A stretch of DNA of 64,000 nt. Origin: Sphingomonas sp. DG1-23. Its GTDB lineage: Bacteria; Pseudomonadota; Alphaproteobacteria; Sphingomonadales; Sphingomonadaceae. The notes under the pieces are model-generated. The model had not been told where the DNA came from and searched no databases. It saw only the letters and a program-made list of their open reading frames with translations. The translations under genes were made by a program, and so were the position numbers. Below are positions 44,831 to 53,853 of this stretch, piece by piece. Each line of letters starts with the position of its first letter. Within the stretch, counting starts at the first letter, position 1. The stretch spans positions 124,001 to 188,000 of the forward strand of contig NZ_JAVAMA010000004.1 in assembly GCF_030730875.1 (NCBI RefSeq), read 5' to 3'.

Positions 44831-45906
44831 ACCGTTGGGACGTCGCGATCGTCGGCGCGGGGATCGCCGGCGCCAGTCTCGCGGCCGAACTGGCGCCGCA
44901 TGCGCGGGTGCTGCTGCTCGAGGCCGAGGACCGGCCCGGTTATCACGCCACCGGTCGCTCGGCCGCCTTCTGGTCGGAAACCTATGGCGGCCCCGGCATC
45001 CAGCCGCTCACCACCGCCTCGGGACCTTTGCTGGCGGCGGGCGGCTTTCTCGAGCCGCTCGGCTCGCTCCACATCGGTCGCGCCGCCGAACGGGTGAAGA
45101 TCGAGGCTTTGCTCGCCGAGTTCGAAGGCTCCGGGGTCGCGCTCGAGGCCGTGGATCCGCGCGCGTTTCTCCCCGGGCTGCGGCCGGAATGGACGCTCGG
45201 CGTGTACGAACCGAGCTGCGAATATATCGACGTCGCCGGGCTCCACGCCGCCTGTCTCGCCGCCGCGCGTCGTGCCGGGGCCGAATTGGTCGTCTCGGCG
45301 GCGCTGGAGGCGGCGGCGCGCGCGCATGGCTGCTGGTCGCTCGATACGCGCGCCGGCCGGTTCGAGGCCGACATCCTCGTCAACGCCGCCGGGGCATGGG
45401 CCGATCGGGTGGCGACGCTGGCGGGCGCGCGGCCGCTCGGCATCCAGCCCTATCGTCGCACGATGGTCCAGCTGCGCACCGATCCTGCGCCGCCGCCGCG
45501 CTGCCCGCTGGTCGCGCATATCGGCGGGAGCTTCTACTTCAAGCCCGAGGGCGGGCGGCTATGGCTGAGTCCGCATGACGAGAGCCCCTGTGAGCCCGGT
45601 GACGCCGCGCCCGAGGAACTGGACGTGGCTATCGCGATCGACCGGTTCGAGCAGGCCATGGACTGGCGCGTCGCCGCGCTCGAACACAAATGGGCGGGGC
45701 TCAGGAGCTTCGCGCCCGACCGGCTGCCGGTCTATGGCATGGATACCGCGGTCGAAGCGCTGTTCTGGTGCGCCGGGCAGGGCGGTTTCGGCATCCAGAC
45801 CGCGCCCGCCGCGGCGAAGATGGCGGCGGCGATGCTGTTGGGGCAGGCGCCCGGCGCAGAAGTCGCGCAGATCGACGCAGCGCGATATTCGCCGCGACGT
45901 TTCTGA
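44827..45906 (+). CDS. FAD-dependent D-amino-acid dehydrogenase (DauA-like)
   Basis: This 359-residue protein starts with a GTG in the GTGA overlap. The FAD-binding motif is VAIVGAGIAGASLAAEL. Segments such as RPGYHATGRSAAFWSETYG, LVNAAGAWAD, RPLGIQPYRRT, SFYFKPEGGRLWLSP and WAGLRSFAPD match the D-arginine dehydrogenase (DauA) branch of the DAO family. It would oxidise D-amino acids to oxo acids with electrons passed to the respiratory chain. This fits a D-amino-acid lifestyle, though it is 24 kb from the dgc genes. Substrate range is inferred. Confidence 0.85.
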   Translation: MNRWDVAIVGAGIAGASLAAELAPHARVLLLEAEDRPGYHATGRSAAFWSETYGGPGIQPLTTASGPLLAAGGFLEPLGSLHIGRAAERVKIEALLAEFEGSGVALEAVDPRAFLPGLRPEWTLGVYEPSCEYIDVAGLHAACLAAARRAGAELVVSAALEAAARAHGCWSLDTRAGRFEADILVNAAGAWADRVATLAGARPLGIQPYRRTMVQLRTDPAPPPRCPLVAHIGGSFYFKPEGGRLWLSPHDESPCEPGDAAPEELDVAIAIDRFEQAMDWRVAALEHKWAGLRSFAPDRLPVYGMDTAVEALFWCAGQGGFGIQTAPAAAKMAAAMLLGQAPGAEVAQIDAARYSPRRF

Positions 45907-45944
45907 TCTATGTTGCGGTGTCGCAACGAGTCCGGAGAGGTTTG

Positions 45945-46118
45945 ATGGCGCACAAGTTCGTGATCGAGCAGAACAAGGCGGGCGAATATGTCGCCAAGTT
46001 CAAATACAACGCCGAAGTGATTTTCTGGACCGAGGGCTATACGTCCAGGGCTTCGGCGAGGAACGCGATCGAATCGATCCAAAAAAACGGTCCCGGTGCG
46101 CCTGTCGAAGAGGGGTGA
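45945..46118 (+). CDS. YegP-family protein (DUF1508)
   Basis: A 57-residue protein with GGAGAGG upstream of the ATG. It consists of one DUF1508 unit: FVIEQNKAGEYVAKFKYNAEVI followed by GYTSRASARNAIESIQKN. E. coli YegP has two such units; single-unit forms are common. The role is unknown. Confidence 0.85.
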   Translation: MAHKFVIEQNKAGEYVAKFKYNAEVIFWTEGYTSRASARNAIESIQKNGPGAPVEEG

Positions 46119-46238
46119 TGCCCGCCGGGCGGGAAATGCCGTTACGGAAACTGCGGCTTGATCGGAAGCTGAGGATTTCTGCGGTTTCCGGAGGATTCCG
46201 CTCGCCGCGAATCGCTTGCGGTGATAGGTTCGCGCATC

Positions 46239-46649
46239 ATGCAAGGCACTGCCCGTCCCTATCGATTTCCGATCGACGTCGCCCGCGAGGACATCGACTT
46301 CATGGGGCATGTCAACAATGCCAGCTATCTGAAGTGGGTGCAGGAAGCGGTGATCAGCCACTGGCGCGGGCTCGCCCCGCCCGAGGCGGTGGCGCAGCAT
46401 CTCTGGGTCGCGCTCAAGCACGAGATCACCTATCGGCGCCCGGCCTTTCTGGAAGATGACGTCGTCGCCACGGTGCTGCTCGAAAAGGTACAGGGCGCGC
46501 GCGCCTTCTACGAGACGGTGATCAAGCGCGGCTCCGAAGTGCTCGCCGAGGTCAAGTCGAGCTGGTGCTGCGTCGATGCCGAGACGCTGCGCCCGGCGCG
46601 GGTGGCGCAGAGCGTGATCGATCACTTCTTCGCGAAGACGGACGACTAA
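46239..46649 (+). CDS. Acyl-CoA thioesterase (hot-dog fold)
   Basis: This 136-residue protein starts from the ATG at 46239; an in-frame GTG at 46221 is an alternative. It has the 4-hydroxybenzoyl-CoA thioesterase/YbgC-type start VAREDIDFMGHVNNASYLKWVQEA with the catalytic Asp in DFMGHVNN, and later EITYRRPAFLEDDVVATV. The substrate is unknown. Confidence 0.88.
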   Translation: MQGTARPYRFPIDVAREDIDFMGHVNNASYLKWVQEAVISHWRGLAPPEAVAQHLWVALKHEITYRRPAFLEDDVVATVLLEKVQGARAFYETVIKRGSEVLAEVKSSWCCVDAETLRPARVAQSVIDHFFAKTDD

Positions 46650-46664
46650 AGGCGAGCCCGGGCG

Positions 46665-47180
46665 TCACGCACCTTCCCGGCGGGCGCGGTAATAGACATG
46701 CGTGTTCGCATCCTCGCCGGGGTTTCCGCGCGCCCGCTCGAAGCTGCTCGAACGGAGCAAGTGGATCGACGTTGCGTTCGCCGGGTCGACCGTCGCCTTG
46801 ACCGGATCGATGCCCCGCGCCTCGGCGAAGCGCAACAGCGCGTCCAGAAGTTCGCGGCCATAGCCGCGGCCCCAGCGATCGGCGGCAAGTCCGTAGATGA
46901 TCTCCTGTTCGCCGCCTTCCGGACGGGCGAAACCGGCCCAGCCGATCAGGGTGCCCGAGGCGCGTTCCACGACTGCCCCGGTGCCGTATCCGTGCCGCGC
47001 GAGATTGGCGCGCGATCGGACGATCCACAGCTGGGCGTCGGCCGCGGCGAGCGGCTGGCCGTCGTCGACATGACGCGCGACGCGCGGGTCTGCGAACAGC
47101 GCCACGAGGGCATCGCGGTCGTCCATTGCGAACGGGCGGACGCGCAGCCTGGCGGTGGCGAGTTCCGAGTGGTGAATCAT
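46665..47180 (-). CDS. GNAT-family N-acetyltransferase (RimJ/RimL-like)
   Basis: This 171-residue protein starts LATARLRVRPFAMDDRDALVALFADP and has the acetyl-CoA region DRWGRGYGRELLDALLRFA and ATVDPANATSIHLLRSSSFE, as in RimJ/RimL-type GNATs. The acceptor is unknown. It is convergent with the thioesterase gene. Confidence 0.9.
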   Translation of the reverse strand: MIHHSELATARLRVRPFAMDDRDALVALFADPRVARHVDDGQPLAAADAQLWIVRSRANLARHGYGTGAVVERASGTLIGWAGFARPEGGEQEIIYGLAADRWGRGYGRELLDALLRFAEARGIDPVKATVDPANATSIHLLRSSSFERARGNPGEDANTHVYYRARREGA

Positions 47181-47214
47181 CGGAACCGCGCTATCCGATT
47201 TCCGGCCGAGGTGG

Positions 47215-47544
47215 TTACGATATGATCTGGATGGCGGTGGCCTGATGGAAGCCGAACGCGCCGCAGCTCCCCGAGAACCAGAACTTGATCTTCTTGCCCA
47301 GCGAGAGCGCCGTCAGCGCGGTGGCCCATGCACGTGCACGCCGGTCCTCGTTCGTCGCGGCGAAGACCCATGAATTGGCCACGCAGCCGTTGTTGCCGCC
47401 GCCGGCGGTGTAGATCACGATGGCGTCGCTATCCTCGACAAAGGCCGATGTGACCGTCATCTCGACGGTCCATTGGGCATTGGCCGATGTCGGCACCACC
47501 AGCGCCGCCGCCATGCCCACCGCCCCGAAAATAGCTGCTTTCAT
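47215..47544 (-). CDS. Small secreted protein of unknown function
   Basis: The ATG at 47544 has AGGGGAT upstream. The product is 109 residues with a Sec signal (MKAAIFGAVGMAAALVVPTSANA). The mature part is beta-rich with two cysteines (NNGCVANSW and SGSCGAFG), which could form a disulfide. I do not recognise a family. It stands alone between the GNAT and dehydratase genes. Confidence 0.6.
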   Translation of the reverse strand: MKAAIFGAVGMAAALVVPTSANAQWTVEMTVTSAFVEDSDAIVIYTAGGGNNGCVANSWVFAATNEDRRARAWATALTALSLGKKIKFWFSGSCGAFGFHQATAIQIIS

Positions 47545-47617
47545 CCCGATCCCCTGGAAATTCGGTTCTTCGCCCGACGCAGCGATAGCTGGTATTTTCG
47601 AGGGCGTCACTCGCCGA

Positions 47618-48742
47618 TCAGGCCGTGAATTTCCTGTGGGACACGCAATTGTCGTCGACGAGGTCCCAATTCACGTCCACGCCGAGACCAGGCCCGGTCG
47701 GTGCATGGATGTTGCCGTCGGCGTCCATGAAGTCGCGCAGGCTCTGCTTCATCGGGACCTGGAACGTGTCTTCGGGCACGAACAATTCGAAATATTCCGA
47801 ATTGCGCACCGCGCAGGCGACATGGACATTGGCGATGTCCATCGGGCCCATGGTCGTGGTGTGAAGCTCGCAATTCATGCCGTGCGCCTCGGCGAGATGG
47901 CAGACCTTGAGCGTGCCGGTGATCCCGCCCTTCCACGACACGTCGGCGCGGACCATGTCGACGGCATTGTCGCGGATCGCCTGCGCCACGCCCCACGGGC
48001 CGCCGCGGGTGGTTTCGGTGCCGACGATCGGGATGTCGACCGCCGCGGCGAGCTTGGCATATTTGTCGAGCTCATAGTCGCGGAACGGCTCCTCCAGCCA
48101 ATAATAATCGAGGCTCTCCATGTGCCGCGCGACCTTGATCGCCTCGTGCAGCGTATATTCGGAGACCGGATCGCTCATCAGCACCATCTCCGGCCCCACC
48201 GCGGCGCGCACCGCGGCGTGGATTTCCATATCCATGCTGCTCGGGCCGCAGGGATGGACCTTGTACGCCTTGAAGCCGCGCGCCTTGTAGGCCAGCGCCT
48301 CGCGGACATAATCCTCGACGCCCGGGAGCCACAGACTGCTGGCATAGACGGGCAGGCTGGTGCGGTAGCTGCCGATATATTGGTGGAGCGGGAGACCGGC
48401 GGTGCGTGCCGCGGCGTCCCATAGGGCAACGTCGATCGGTCCGGGGAGGAAAACCGGGAAGAAGGCGCCATGGCGGTCGATGTTCCAGAAATCGTGCCAG
48501 ATCTTCTCGCGATCATGAATGCTGCGGCCGAGGATCACCGGCGCGATCACGTCGGACAGATAGGCGTCGGTCACTGCGCCCGATCGCGCCGCCCAGAAAG
48601 TGGCGATGCCCTCTACGCCGTCCGAGGTGATGATCCGGCCGACGCCATAGCTCCACGGCATCGGCGCCGCGCCCTGCCGGTCCTCGTCGAACAGGCCCTT
48701 GGGGCGATTGCAGATCCACGTCTCGAAACTCTCGATGCGCAT
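47618..48742 (-). CDS. Enolase-superfamily sugar-acid dehydratase (mandelate racemase group)
   Basis: This 374-residue protein has a barrel with Lys161-Val-His163 where KxK is common. Metal ligands lie at Asp191 (SDPVSEY), Glu217 (LEEPF) and Glu243 (GTETTRGG). The dyad is Asp267 (RADVSWKGG) and His294 (ELHTTTMGP). Such enzymes dehydrate sugar acids like fuconate, rhamnonate or galactarate. It shares an operator-bearing divergent promoter with a pectinase gene, so a sugar acid from plant cell wall is the likely substrate. Which one is not decided by sequence. Confidence 0.82.
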   Translation of the reverse strand: MRIESFETWICNRPKGLFDEDRQGAAPMPWSYGVGRIITSDGVEGIATFWAARSGAVTDAYLSDVIAPVILGRSIHDREKIWHDFWNIDRHGAFFPVFLPGPIDVALWDAAARTAGLPLHQYIGSYRTSLPVYASSLWLPGVEDYVREALAYKARGFKAYKVHPCGPSSMDMEIHAAVRAAVGPEMVLMSDPVSEYTLHEAIKVARHMESLDYYWLEEPFRDYELDKYAKLAAAVDIPIVGTETTRGGPWGVAQAIRDNAVDMVRADVSWKGGITGTLKVCHLAEAHGMNCELHTTTMGPMDIANVHVACAVRNSEYFELFVPEDTFQVPMKQSLRDFMDADGNIHAPTGPGLGVDVNWDLVDDNCVSHRKFTA

Positions 48743-48766
48743 CGCGCCTTGGCCTCCCCGATAAAA

Positions 48767-48779
48767 CTTGTCTTACAGG
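48767..48779. promoter_or_regulatory. Predicted FCD-regulator site 1
   Basis: CTTGTCTTACAGG matches the 13-bp motif found five times in the polysaccharide locus. It lies in the divergent promoter of the dehydratase and the first GH28 gene. Confidence 0.65.
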
Positions 48780-48828
48780 ATAGGGCGGCTGTATCCGGGT
48801 CACAACATCAAAATCAGGGGAGGGACCA

Positions 48829-50463
48829 ATGGGCGCATCGCCATTGCTGCTGGCCAATGCCGAGTTCGGCCGCCGTGCCGTGACCCTCGGGCTGGGCGCC
48901 GCCTTCGCCGCCGCGGCGCTGCCGGTCCGGGCGAGCGGGACGCTCCGCGGCTTCCACGACGTGCGCGATCATGGCGCGAAGGGCGACGGCAAGACGATCG
49001 ACAGCCCGGCGATCAACCGCGCGGTCATGGCGGCGGCGAAGGCCGGGGGCGGCACGGTGATCGTCCCGCCGGGGCGCTATCTGTGCTTCTCGATCCGGCT
49101 GAAGGACAACATCACCTTGGTGCTATCGCCCGGATCGGTGATCGTTGCCGCCGATCCGGACACGCACGGCCGCAACTACGATCTGCCCGAAGGCGCGTTC
49201 GAGGAGCAATTCACCGATTTCGGCGTCTACCATAATCACACCAGCCTGATTTACGGCGACGGGGTCAGCAACGTCGCGATCGTCGGCAAGGGATTGATCC
49301 ACGGGCTGGGACTCGAGCGCGAAGGGCCGGGGCCGCGCTGGCACGGCATGCCCGGCTTTCGCTCGCCGCAATCGCTGGGCCTGACCCCGGAACAGGCGCG
49401 GCTGACCGATCCGGCCGAGCGCGAGCAGCAGGGCCGCGGCAACAAGGCCGTGGCGTTCAAGGAAAGCCGCAACGTGCTGCTGCGCGACTTCACGATACTG
49501 CAGGGCGGCCATTTCGCAGTCTATGTGCTGGGCTGCAGCAACGTGACGCTCGACAATCTGACCGTCGATACCGATCGCGACGGCATCGACGTGGATTGCT
49601 GTCGCAACGTCCGAATCGCCCATTGCATCGTCAACGCGCACAAGGACGATGCGATCTGCCTGAAGAGCTCCTACGCGCTCAACCGGCGGATCGTCTGCGA
49701 GGACGTGACGGTGATCGGGTGCAAGACCAGCGGCTATGCGTTGGGTTCGGTGCTCGACGGCAGCTATCGCAAGTCCGACTATGTTTCAACCGACAAGGTC
49801 GGGGTGCTCGGCCGGATCAAGCTCGGCACCGACAGCGTCGGCGGCTTCCGCAACGTGCTGGTGACCGACTGCATTTGCGAGAACAGCCGCGGGCTGCAGA
49901 TGGGTGCGATCGACGGCGGCACGCTGGAGGACGTCACCTTCTCGAACATCACGATGCGCAACATCGTCAATCACCCGTTGTTCGTCCGCCTCTCCGCCCG
50001 CCAGCGCGCGCCCGCGGGGGCGCCGGTGGCGACGGTGCGGCGGGTACGATTCTCGGACATCAACGTGTCGGGCGCCGACGGACGTTATCCGTGCGGGATC
50101 GTCGGGATCGAGGACAAGGCGATCGAGGACGTGACGCTCGCCGACGTCCATGTCCGCTGCTCGGGCGGCGGCACTGCCGAGGATGCCGCGCGCGTGCCCC
50201 CCGAGCGGCGAAATTCGAGCCTTGAGCCGAGCTTCATGGGAACGCTGCCGGCGTTTGGGCTGTATGTGCGGCACGCGCGGGGGATTGCGGCGAAGGAGGT
50301 GAGCTTCACCACCGGGCAGCCCGACGCGCGGCCGGCAATCGTGCTGGACGATGTCGCGGGTGCGCAGATTGACGGAGTGCGCACATCGGCGCCGGTGGTG
50401 CGCGCGGTCGAGGCGACGCGCAGCAGTGAGGTGCAGGTCGGCAGTGTCGCATTGGTTGCGTAG
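48829..50463 (+). CDS. GH28-type pectinase, Tat-exported (first)
   Basis: This 544-residue protein has a twin-arginine-like signal (FGRRAVTLGLGAAFAAAA). A right-handed beta-helix begins HDVRDHGAKGDGKTIDSPAINRAV, the usual pectate-lyase-3/GH28 opening. Acidic motifs are DTDRDGIDVD (near residue 250) and KDDAICLKS (near 275), equivalent to the catalytic Asp set. RIKLGTD follows near 330. The usual GHG histidine motif is not clear, so the catalysis or substrate may differ from classic polygalacturonase. Periplasmic cleavage of pectic oligosaccharides is inferred. Confidence 0.82.
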   Translation: MGASPLLLANAEFGRRAVTLGLGAAFAAAALPVRASGTLRGFHDVRDHGAKGDGKTIDSPAINRAVMAAAKAGGGTVIVPPGRYLCFSIRLKDNITLVLSPGSVIVAADPDTHGRNYDLPEGAFEEQFTDFGVYHNHTSLIYGDGVSNVAIVGKGLIHGLGLEREGPGPRWHGMPGFRSPQSLGLTPEQARLTDPAEREQQGRGNKAVAFKESRNVLLRDFTILQGGHFAVYVLGCSNVTLDNLTVDTDRDGIDVDCCRNVRIAHCIVNAHKDDAICLKSSYALNRRIVCEDVTVIGCKTSGYALGSVLDGSYRKSDYVSTDKVGVLGRIKLGTDSVGGFRNVLVTDCICENSRGLQMGAIDGGTLEDVTFSNITMRNIVNHPLFVRLSARQRAPAGAPVATVRRVRFSDINVSGADGRYPCGIVGIEDKAIEDVTLADVHVRCSGGGTAEDAARVPPERRNSSLEPSFMGTLPAFGLYVRHARGIAAKEVSFTTGQPDARPAIVLDDVAGAQIDGVRTSAPVVRAVEATRSSEVQVGSVALVA

Positions 50464-50480
50464 GTCTGCCCTCAGTCATG

Positions 50481-50646
50481 GTCATCCCGGAAGCCGATTT
50501 TCTTCAAATCTCTGATTTGATCAGAAAGTCGAGCTGTCCGGGATCCACCGTGAGGCAGGTGCCCGGCGGCGCGGTGGATCCCGGACTGCGAGGCTTTCCG
50601 GCGGAAAACTTGCGGTTTTCCGGGAAAGCCTACCATCCGGGATGAC
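50481..50646. repeat. 166-bp composite palindromic element, copy 1
   Basis: The ends are GTCATCCCGG and CCGGGATGAC (10-bp perfect inverted repeat). Inside are GTCCGGGATCCACCG with CGGTGGATCCCGGAC (15 bp) and a third hairpin built from AGGCTTTCC and GGAAAGCCT-type arms. A copy of equal length is at 63631-63796. It lies between the pectinase and the convergent regulator gene. Confidence 0.88.
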
Positions 50647-50669
50647 GGGATGTGCTGTTCAGTAACCGC

Positions 50670-51410
50670 CTAGCCGTCCGGCCCCTCGTCGACGAGCGGA
50701 CCGAGGATCGCGTTGATCGCGTCGTCGAAATGCCGCTCCATCGCCTGCGCGGCGCGGGCGGGGTCCTTGTCGATCACCGCTTCGGTGATCTCGACGTGCA
50801 GGTCCTGGACGCGCTGGAGCTTGGGGGTGGCGGCCCAGCGCTCGAGTCCTTCGAGCATCGACGCCTGGATCAGCTGGCGGAACGCCTCGATCAGCAGGGG
50901 ATAGAGCGGGTTGCCGGTCGCCTTGGCCAAGGTCATGTGCAGTCGCATGTCGAGTTCGGCATAGCGATCGGCATCGCCGAGCAACCCGTCCATCTCGTCG
51001 ATGATCGCCTGCAGCGCCGCGGCGTCGGCGTCGGTGCGGCGCGAGGCGGCGAGCGTGACCATGGTGATCTCGATCCCGCGGCGCATTTCGAGGATGTCGG
51101 GCGCGTCGGCTTGGCCGATCAGCAGCGCGTTTCCGATCACCCGCGAGATCATCTCGCCGTCGACCGACACGATCGTCGCGCGCTTGCCGACCGCCATTTC
51201 GACCAGCCCGGTCGCCGCCAGCGCGCGCATCGCCTCTCGGACCACGGGGCGGCTGACGCCCAAAGTGGTGCTGATCCATGTCTCGCTCGGCAGCTTCGCG
51301 CCAGGCCGCAGGCGCTGGGTCGCGACATGATCGCGGAGATATTCGATCACCAGATCGACCAGTCCGCTTTTCGACGGAATGGTCACGGATTCGTTCGCGA
51401 TCGCCGGCAA
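50670..51410 (-). CDS. GntR-family regulator with FCD domain (uronate/sugar-acid type)
   Basis: A TTG start at 51410 is chosen because GGGGAGAG lies just upstream. The product is 246 residues. The N-terminal winged helix contains [31 protein letters not shown]. The FCD domain contains LEMRRGIEI and the metal-ligand-type residues in [18 protein letters not shown] and [13 protein letters not shown] regulators sense sugar acids such as uronates (UxuR, ExuR, LldR types). It is divergent from the hexuronate transporter; the gap holds two of the five 13-bp motifs, consistent with autoregulation. Confidence 0.92.
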   Translation of the reverse strand: MPAIANESVTIPSKSGLVDLVIEYLRDHVATQRLRPGAKLPSETWISTTLGVSRPVVREAMRALAATGLVEMAVGKRATIVSVDGEMISRVIGNALLIGQADAPDILEMRRGIEITMVTLAASRRTDADAAALQAIIDEMDGLLGDADRYAELDMRLHMTLAKATGNPLYPLLIEAFRQLIQASMLEGLERWAATPKLQRVQDLHVEITEAVIDKDPARAAQAMERHFDDAINAILGPLVDEGPDG

Positions 51411-51443
51411 ATCATCTCTCCCCAGAGCGCGCCGTATGCCCAG

Positions 51444-51456
51444 CCTGTCTTACCGC
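51444..51456. promoter_or_regulatory. Predicted FCD-regulator site 2
   Basis: CCTGTCTTACCGC is a weaker match to the motif. It lies 34 bp upstream of the regulator start and could serve autoregulation. Confidence 0.5.
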
Positions 51457-51521
51457 ATTAGCATCGGCCCGGCGCGGGCAAAGCAAAAACTGGCTTGCCT
51501 TGCCCATTCAAATGCTTCAAA

Positions 51522-51534
51522 CCTGTAATACAGG
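51522..51534. promoter_or_regulatory. Predicted FCD-regulator site 3
   Basis: CCTGTAATACAGG is a perfect palindrome and the most symmetrical site of the set. It lies 50 bp upstream of the MFS transporter start. Confidence 0.65.
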
Positions 51535-51584
51535 ATGGCAAACGCGTTGTGCGGAAATTGCGGTCCCGGAGAGGAAGCAGCCCC

Positions 51585-52886
51585 ATGACCCCCATCGCCA
51601 GCGCGCCCGCCGCGACGGTCACGGTGCCGGTCGCGAAGCCCGTCGGGCGCTATCGCTGGGTGGTGGTGGCCCTGCTCTTCGCATCGACCACGATCTGCTA
51701 CGTGGACCGCCAGATCTTCGGCCTGCTCAAGCCGACGCTCGATGCCGAGCTCGGCTGGTCCGAGACCGAATATGGCGACATCGTCGCGGTCTTCTCGCTG
51801 ATGTATGCCTTCGGCTATCTGTTTGGCGGGCGGATGATGGACCTGATCGGCGTGCGCCGCGGACTGGGCCTCGCGGTCGCCGGCTGGAGCGTCAGCGCGG
51901 CGCTGCACGGGCTGATGTCGAGCGTGATCGGCTTCAAGTTCGCGCGCGGCGCGCTGGGGTTGGCCGAGGGCGGCAATTTTCCGGCGTCGATCAAGGCGGT
52001 GCGCGAATGGTTTCCGGCGAAAGAGCGCGCCTTCGCCACCGGATTGTTCAATGCCGGCAGCAATATCGGCGCGATCGTCACGCCGATCTCGCTGCCCTTC
52101 GTCGTCGCCGCGGTCGGCTGGCGTGCCGCCTTCCTGATCGCGGGCGCGCTCGGGCTGGTCTGGCTGCTGCTCTGGCTGGTCTTCTACGAGGTGCCCGAAC
52201 GCCAGCGCCGCGTCTCGGCGGAGGAACTCGCTTACATCCGCAGCGACGATGCGCCGAGCCTCGAACGCGTGCCGTGGCTGTCGCTGTTCCGCTATCGCGG
52301 CACCTGCGCCTATGCGCTCGGCATGCTGCTCACCAGCCCGGTCTGGTGGTTCTATCTCAATTGGGTGCCGGGCTTCCTCCACGCCCGCTTCGGCATGAAC
52401 ATGATGGCGTCGATCGCGCCTCTGGTGACGATCTATCTGGTCGCCGATGTCGGCAGTATCCTCGGCGGCTGGATCTCGTCGCGGCTGGTGCAGGGCGGCA
52501 TGCCCGCGGTGCGCGCGCGGATCGTGGCGATGGCGTTCATGGCGGCGTGCACCGTGCCGGTCGCGTTCGTCTCGGGCGTGTCGAGCATGTGGAGCGCGGT
52601 GTTGCTCATCGCGCTCGCCGCCGCCGGGCATCAGGGCCTGTCGGCCAACCTCTACACGATCGTCTCCGACACGCTCCCCGCGCGTGCCGTCAGTTCGGTG
52701 ATCGGCATCGGCGGCTTCGCGGCCGGCATTTGCGGCATGTTCGTCGCGATGGCGGTGGGCCGCATCCTCGATGCGACCGGCGGCAATTACATGATCCTCT
52801 TCGTCGGCGCGGGGTGCGCATATCCCCTCGCCGTATTGCTCATGGCGCTGATCCTGCGCCGCTCCTTCCGCATGGAAATTCGATGA
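51585..52886 (+). CDS. Hexuronate-type MFS transporter (ExuT-like)
   Basis: The ATG at 51585 follows GAGAGGAAG. The product is 433 residues with 12 membrane segments. It has the anion:cation symporter signature [41 protein letters not shown] and [15 protein letters not shown], matching the ExuT branch for hexuronates. The first gene of the operon with rraA, uxaA and uxaC genes, it probably imports galacturonate or related acids. It overlaps the next gene by 4 bp. Confidence 0.9.
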   Translation: MTPIASAPAATVTVPVAKPVGRYRWVVVALLFASTTICYVDRQIFGLLKPTLDAELGWSETEYGDIVAVFSLMYAFGYLFGGRMMDLIGVRRGLGLAVAGWSVSAALHGLMSSVIGFKFARGALGLAEGGNFPASIKAVREWFPAKERAFATGLFNAGSNIGAIVTPISLPFVVAAVGWRAAFLIAGALGLVWLLLWLVFYEVPERQRRVSAEELAYIRSDDAPSLERVPWLSLFRYRGTCAYALGMLLTSPVWWFYLNWVPGFLHARFGMNMMASIAPLVTIYLVADVGSILGGWISSRLVQGGMPAVRARIVAMAFMAACTVPVAFVSGVSSMWSAVLLIALAAAGHQGLSANLYTIVSDTLPARAVSSVIGIGGFAAGICGMFVAMAVGRILDATGGNYMILFVGAGCAYPLAVLLMALILRRSFRMEIR

Positions 52887-53536
52887 CCGACGACGCGCTT
52901 TTCGACTTGTTCCGATCCGAGCTGTACACCCCGGTGGTCGGCGACATTCTCGACACGCTCGGGCTGGTGCATCAATTCCTGCCGCAGCCGGTCCAGCCCA
53001 TGCTTACGGACATGAAGCTGATCGGCCGGGCGATGCCGGTGCTGATGATCGACGTTTACGGCGTGCAGGCACAGCCGTTCGGCAAGCTGACCGAGGCGCT
53101 CGACCAGCTCGAGCCCGGCGACATCTACCTCGCCAGCGGCGGCGCGATGCGCTGCGCCTATTGGGGCGAGATATTGACTGCGACCGCGCGTGGGCGCGGG
53201 GCCAATGGCGCGGTGATCAACGGCTATCACCGCGATACCCCGCAGGTGCTCGAACAGGATTGGCCGGTGTTCAGCCGCGGCCGCTACGCCGCGGATTCGG
53301 GGGTGCGGACCAAGGTGATCGACTATCGCTGCCCGATCGAAGTGGGGCAGGCGACGATCCAGCCCGGCGATCTGGTGTTCGGCGATCTCGACGGGGTGCT
53401 GGTCATCCCCCGCGCGGTCGAGGCGGAAGTGGTCGAGCGCGCGCTGGAGAAAGCGCGCGGCGAGAAACTGGTGCGGCGGGCGATCGACGGCGGCATGTCG
53501 AGCACCCAGGCCTTTGCGCAATACGGCATCCTGTGA
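52883..53536 (+). CDS. RraA-family protein (HMG/CHA aldolase-like)
   Basis: This 217-residue protein starts at an ATGA overlap. It contains [49 protein letters not shown] and [15 protein letters not shown]. The family's usual DGxxRD is NGYHRD here, keeping the Arg-Asp pair. RraA-like proteins include aldolases acting on oxo acids and the RNase E regulator. In a sugar-acid operon an aldolase or decarboxylase role on a keto-deoxy acid is more likely. The reaction is not proven. Confidence 0.8.
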   Translation: MTDDALFDLFRSELYTPVVGDILDTLGLVHQFLPQPVQPMLTDMKLIGRAMPVLMIDVYGVQAQPFGKLTEALDQLEPGDIYLASGGAMRCAYWGEILTATARGRGANGAVINGYHRDTPQVLEQDWPVFSRGRYAADSGVRTKVIDYRCPIEVGQATIQPGDLVFGDLDGVLVIPRAVEAEVVERALEKARGEKLVRRAIDGGMSSTQAFAQYGIL

Positions 53537-53853
53537 CCACCGCCTTCCAGATCCATGCGGCCGACAATGTCGCGACTCTGCTCGGCGACGCCGAGGACCG
53601 CGTGTCGCTGCGCGGCGAAGCGAGCGGCGATGTCGCGTTGCTGCGGCCGATCGCATTGGGCCACAAGGTTGCGGTCGCCGACATCGCGGCGGGCGCGGCA
53701 GTGGTGAAATTCGGCATTCCGATCGGCACCGCCAGCACCGCGATCGCGCGCGGCGACTGGGTACATCTCCACAATTGCACGAGCGGTTTCGACGAGCGCT
53801 CGGGCGATTTCGACGTGATCACCGGCGCCGGGAAGGACATGCGCTATGACTGA
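53533..53853 (+). CDS. UxaA-family dehydratase, small SAF-domain subunit
   Basis: This 106-residue protein starts with GTG in the GTGA overlap. It is a single SAF domain ([56 protein letters not shown]) equal to the N-terminus of altronate dehydratase UxaA. In E. coli this is fused to the large domain; here it is a separate gene that overlaps the large subunit by 8 bp. Confidence 0.9.
   Translation: MTTAFQIHAADNVATLLGDAEDRVSLRGEASGDVALLRPIALGHKVAVADIAAGAAVVKFGIPIGTASTAIARGDWVHLHNCTSGFDERSGDFDVITGAGKDMRYD

Noticed and set aside
50481..50646. Complete insertion sequence
   Set aside because: The element has inverted ends but is only 166 bp, with no transposase frame; it is listed as a repeat instead.
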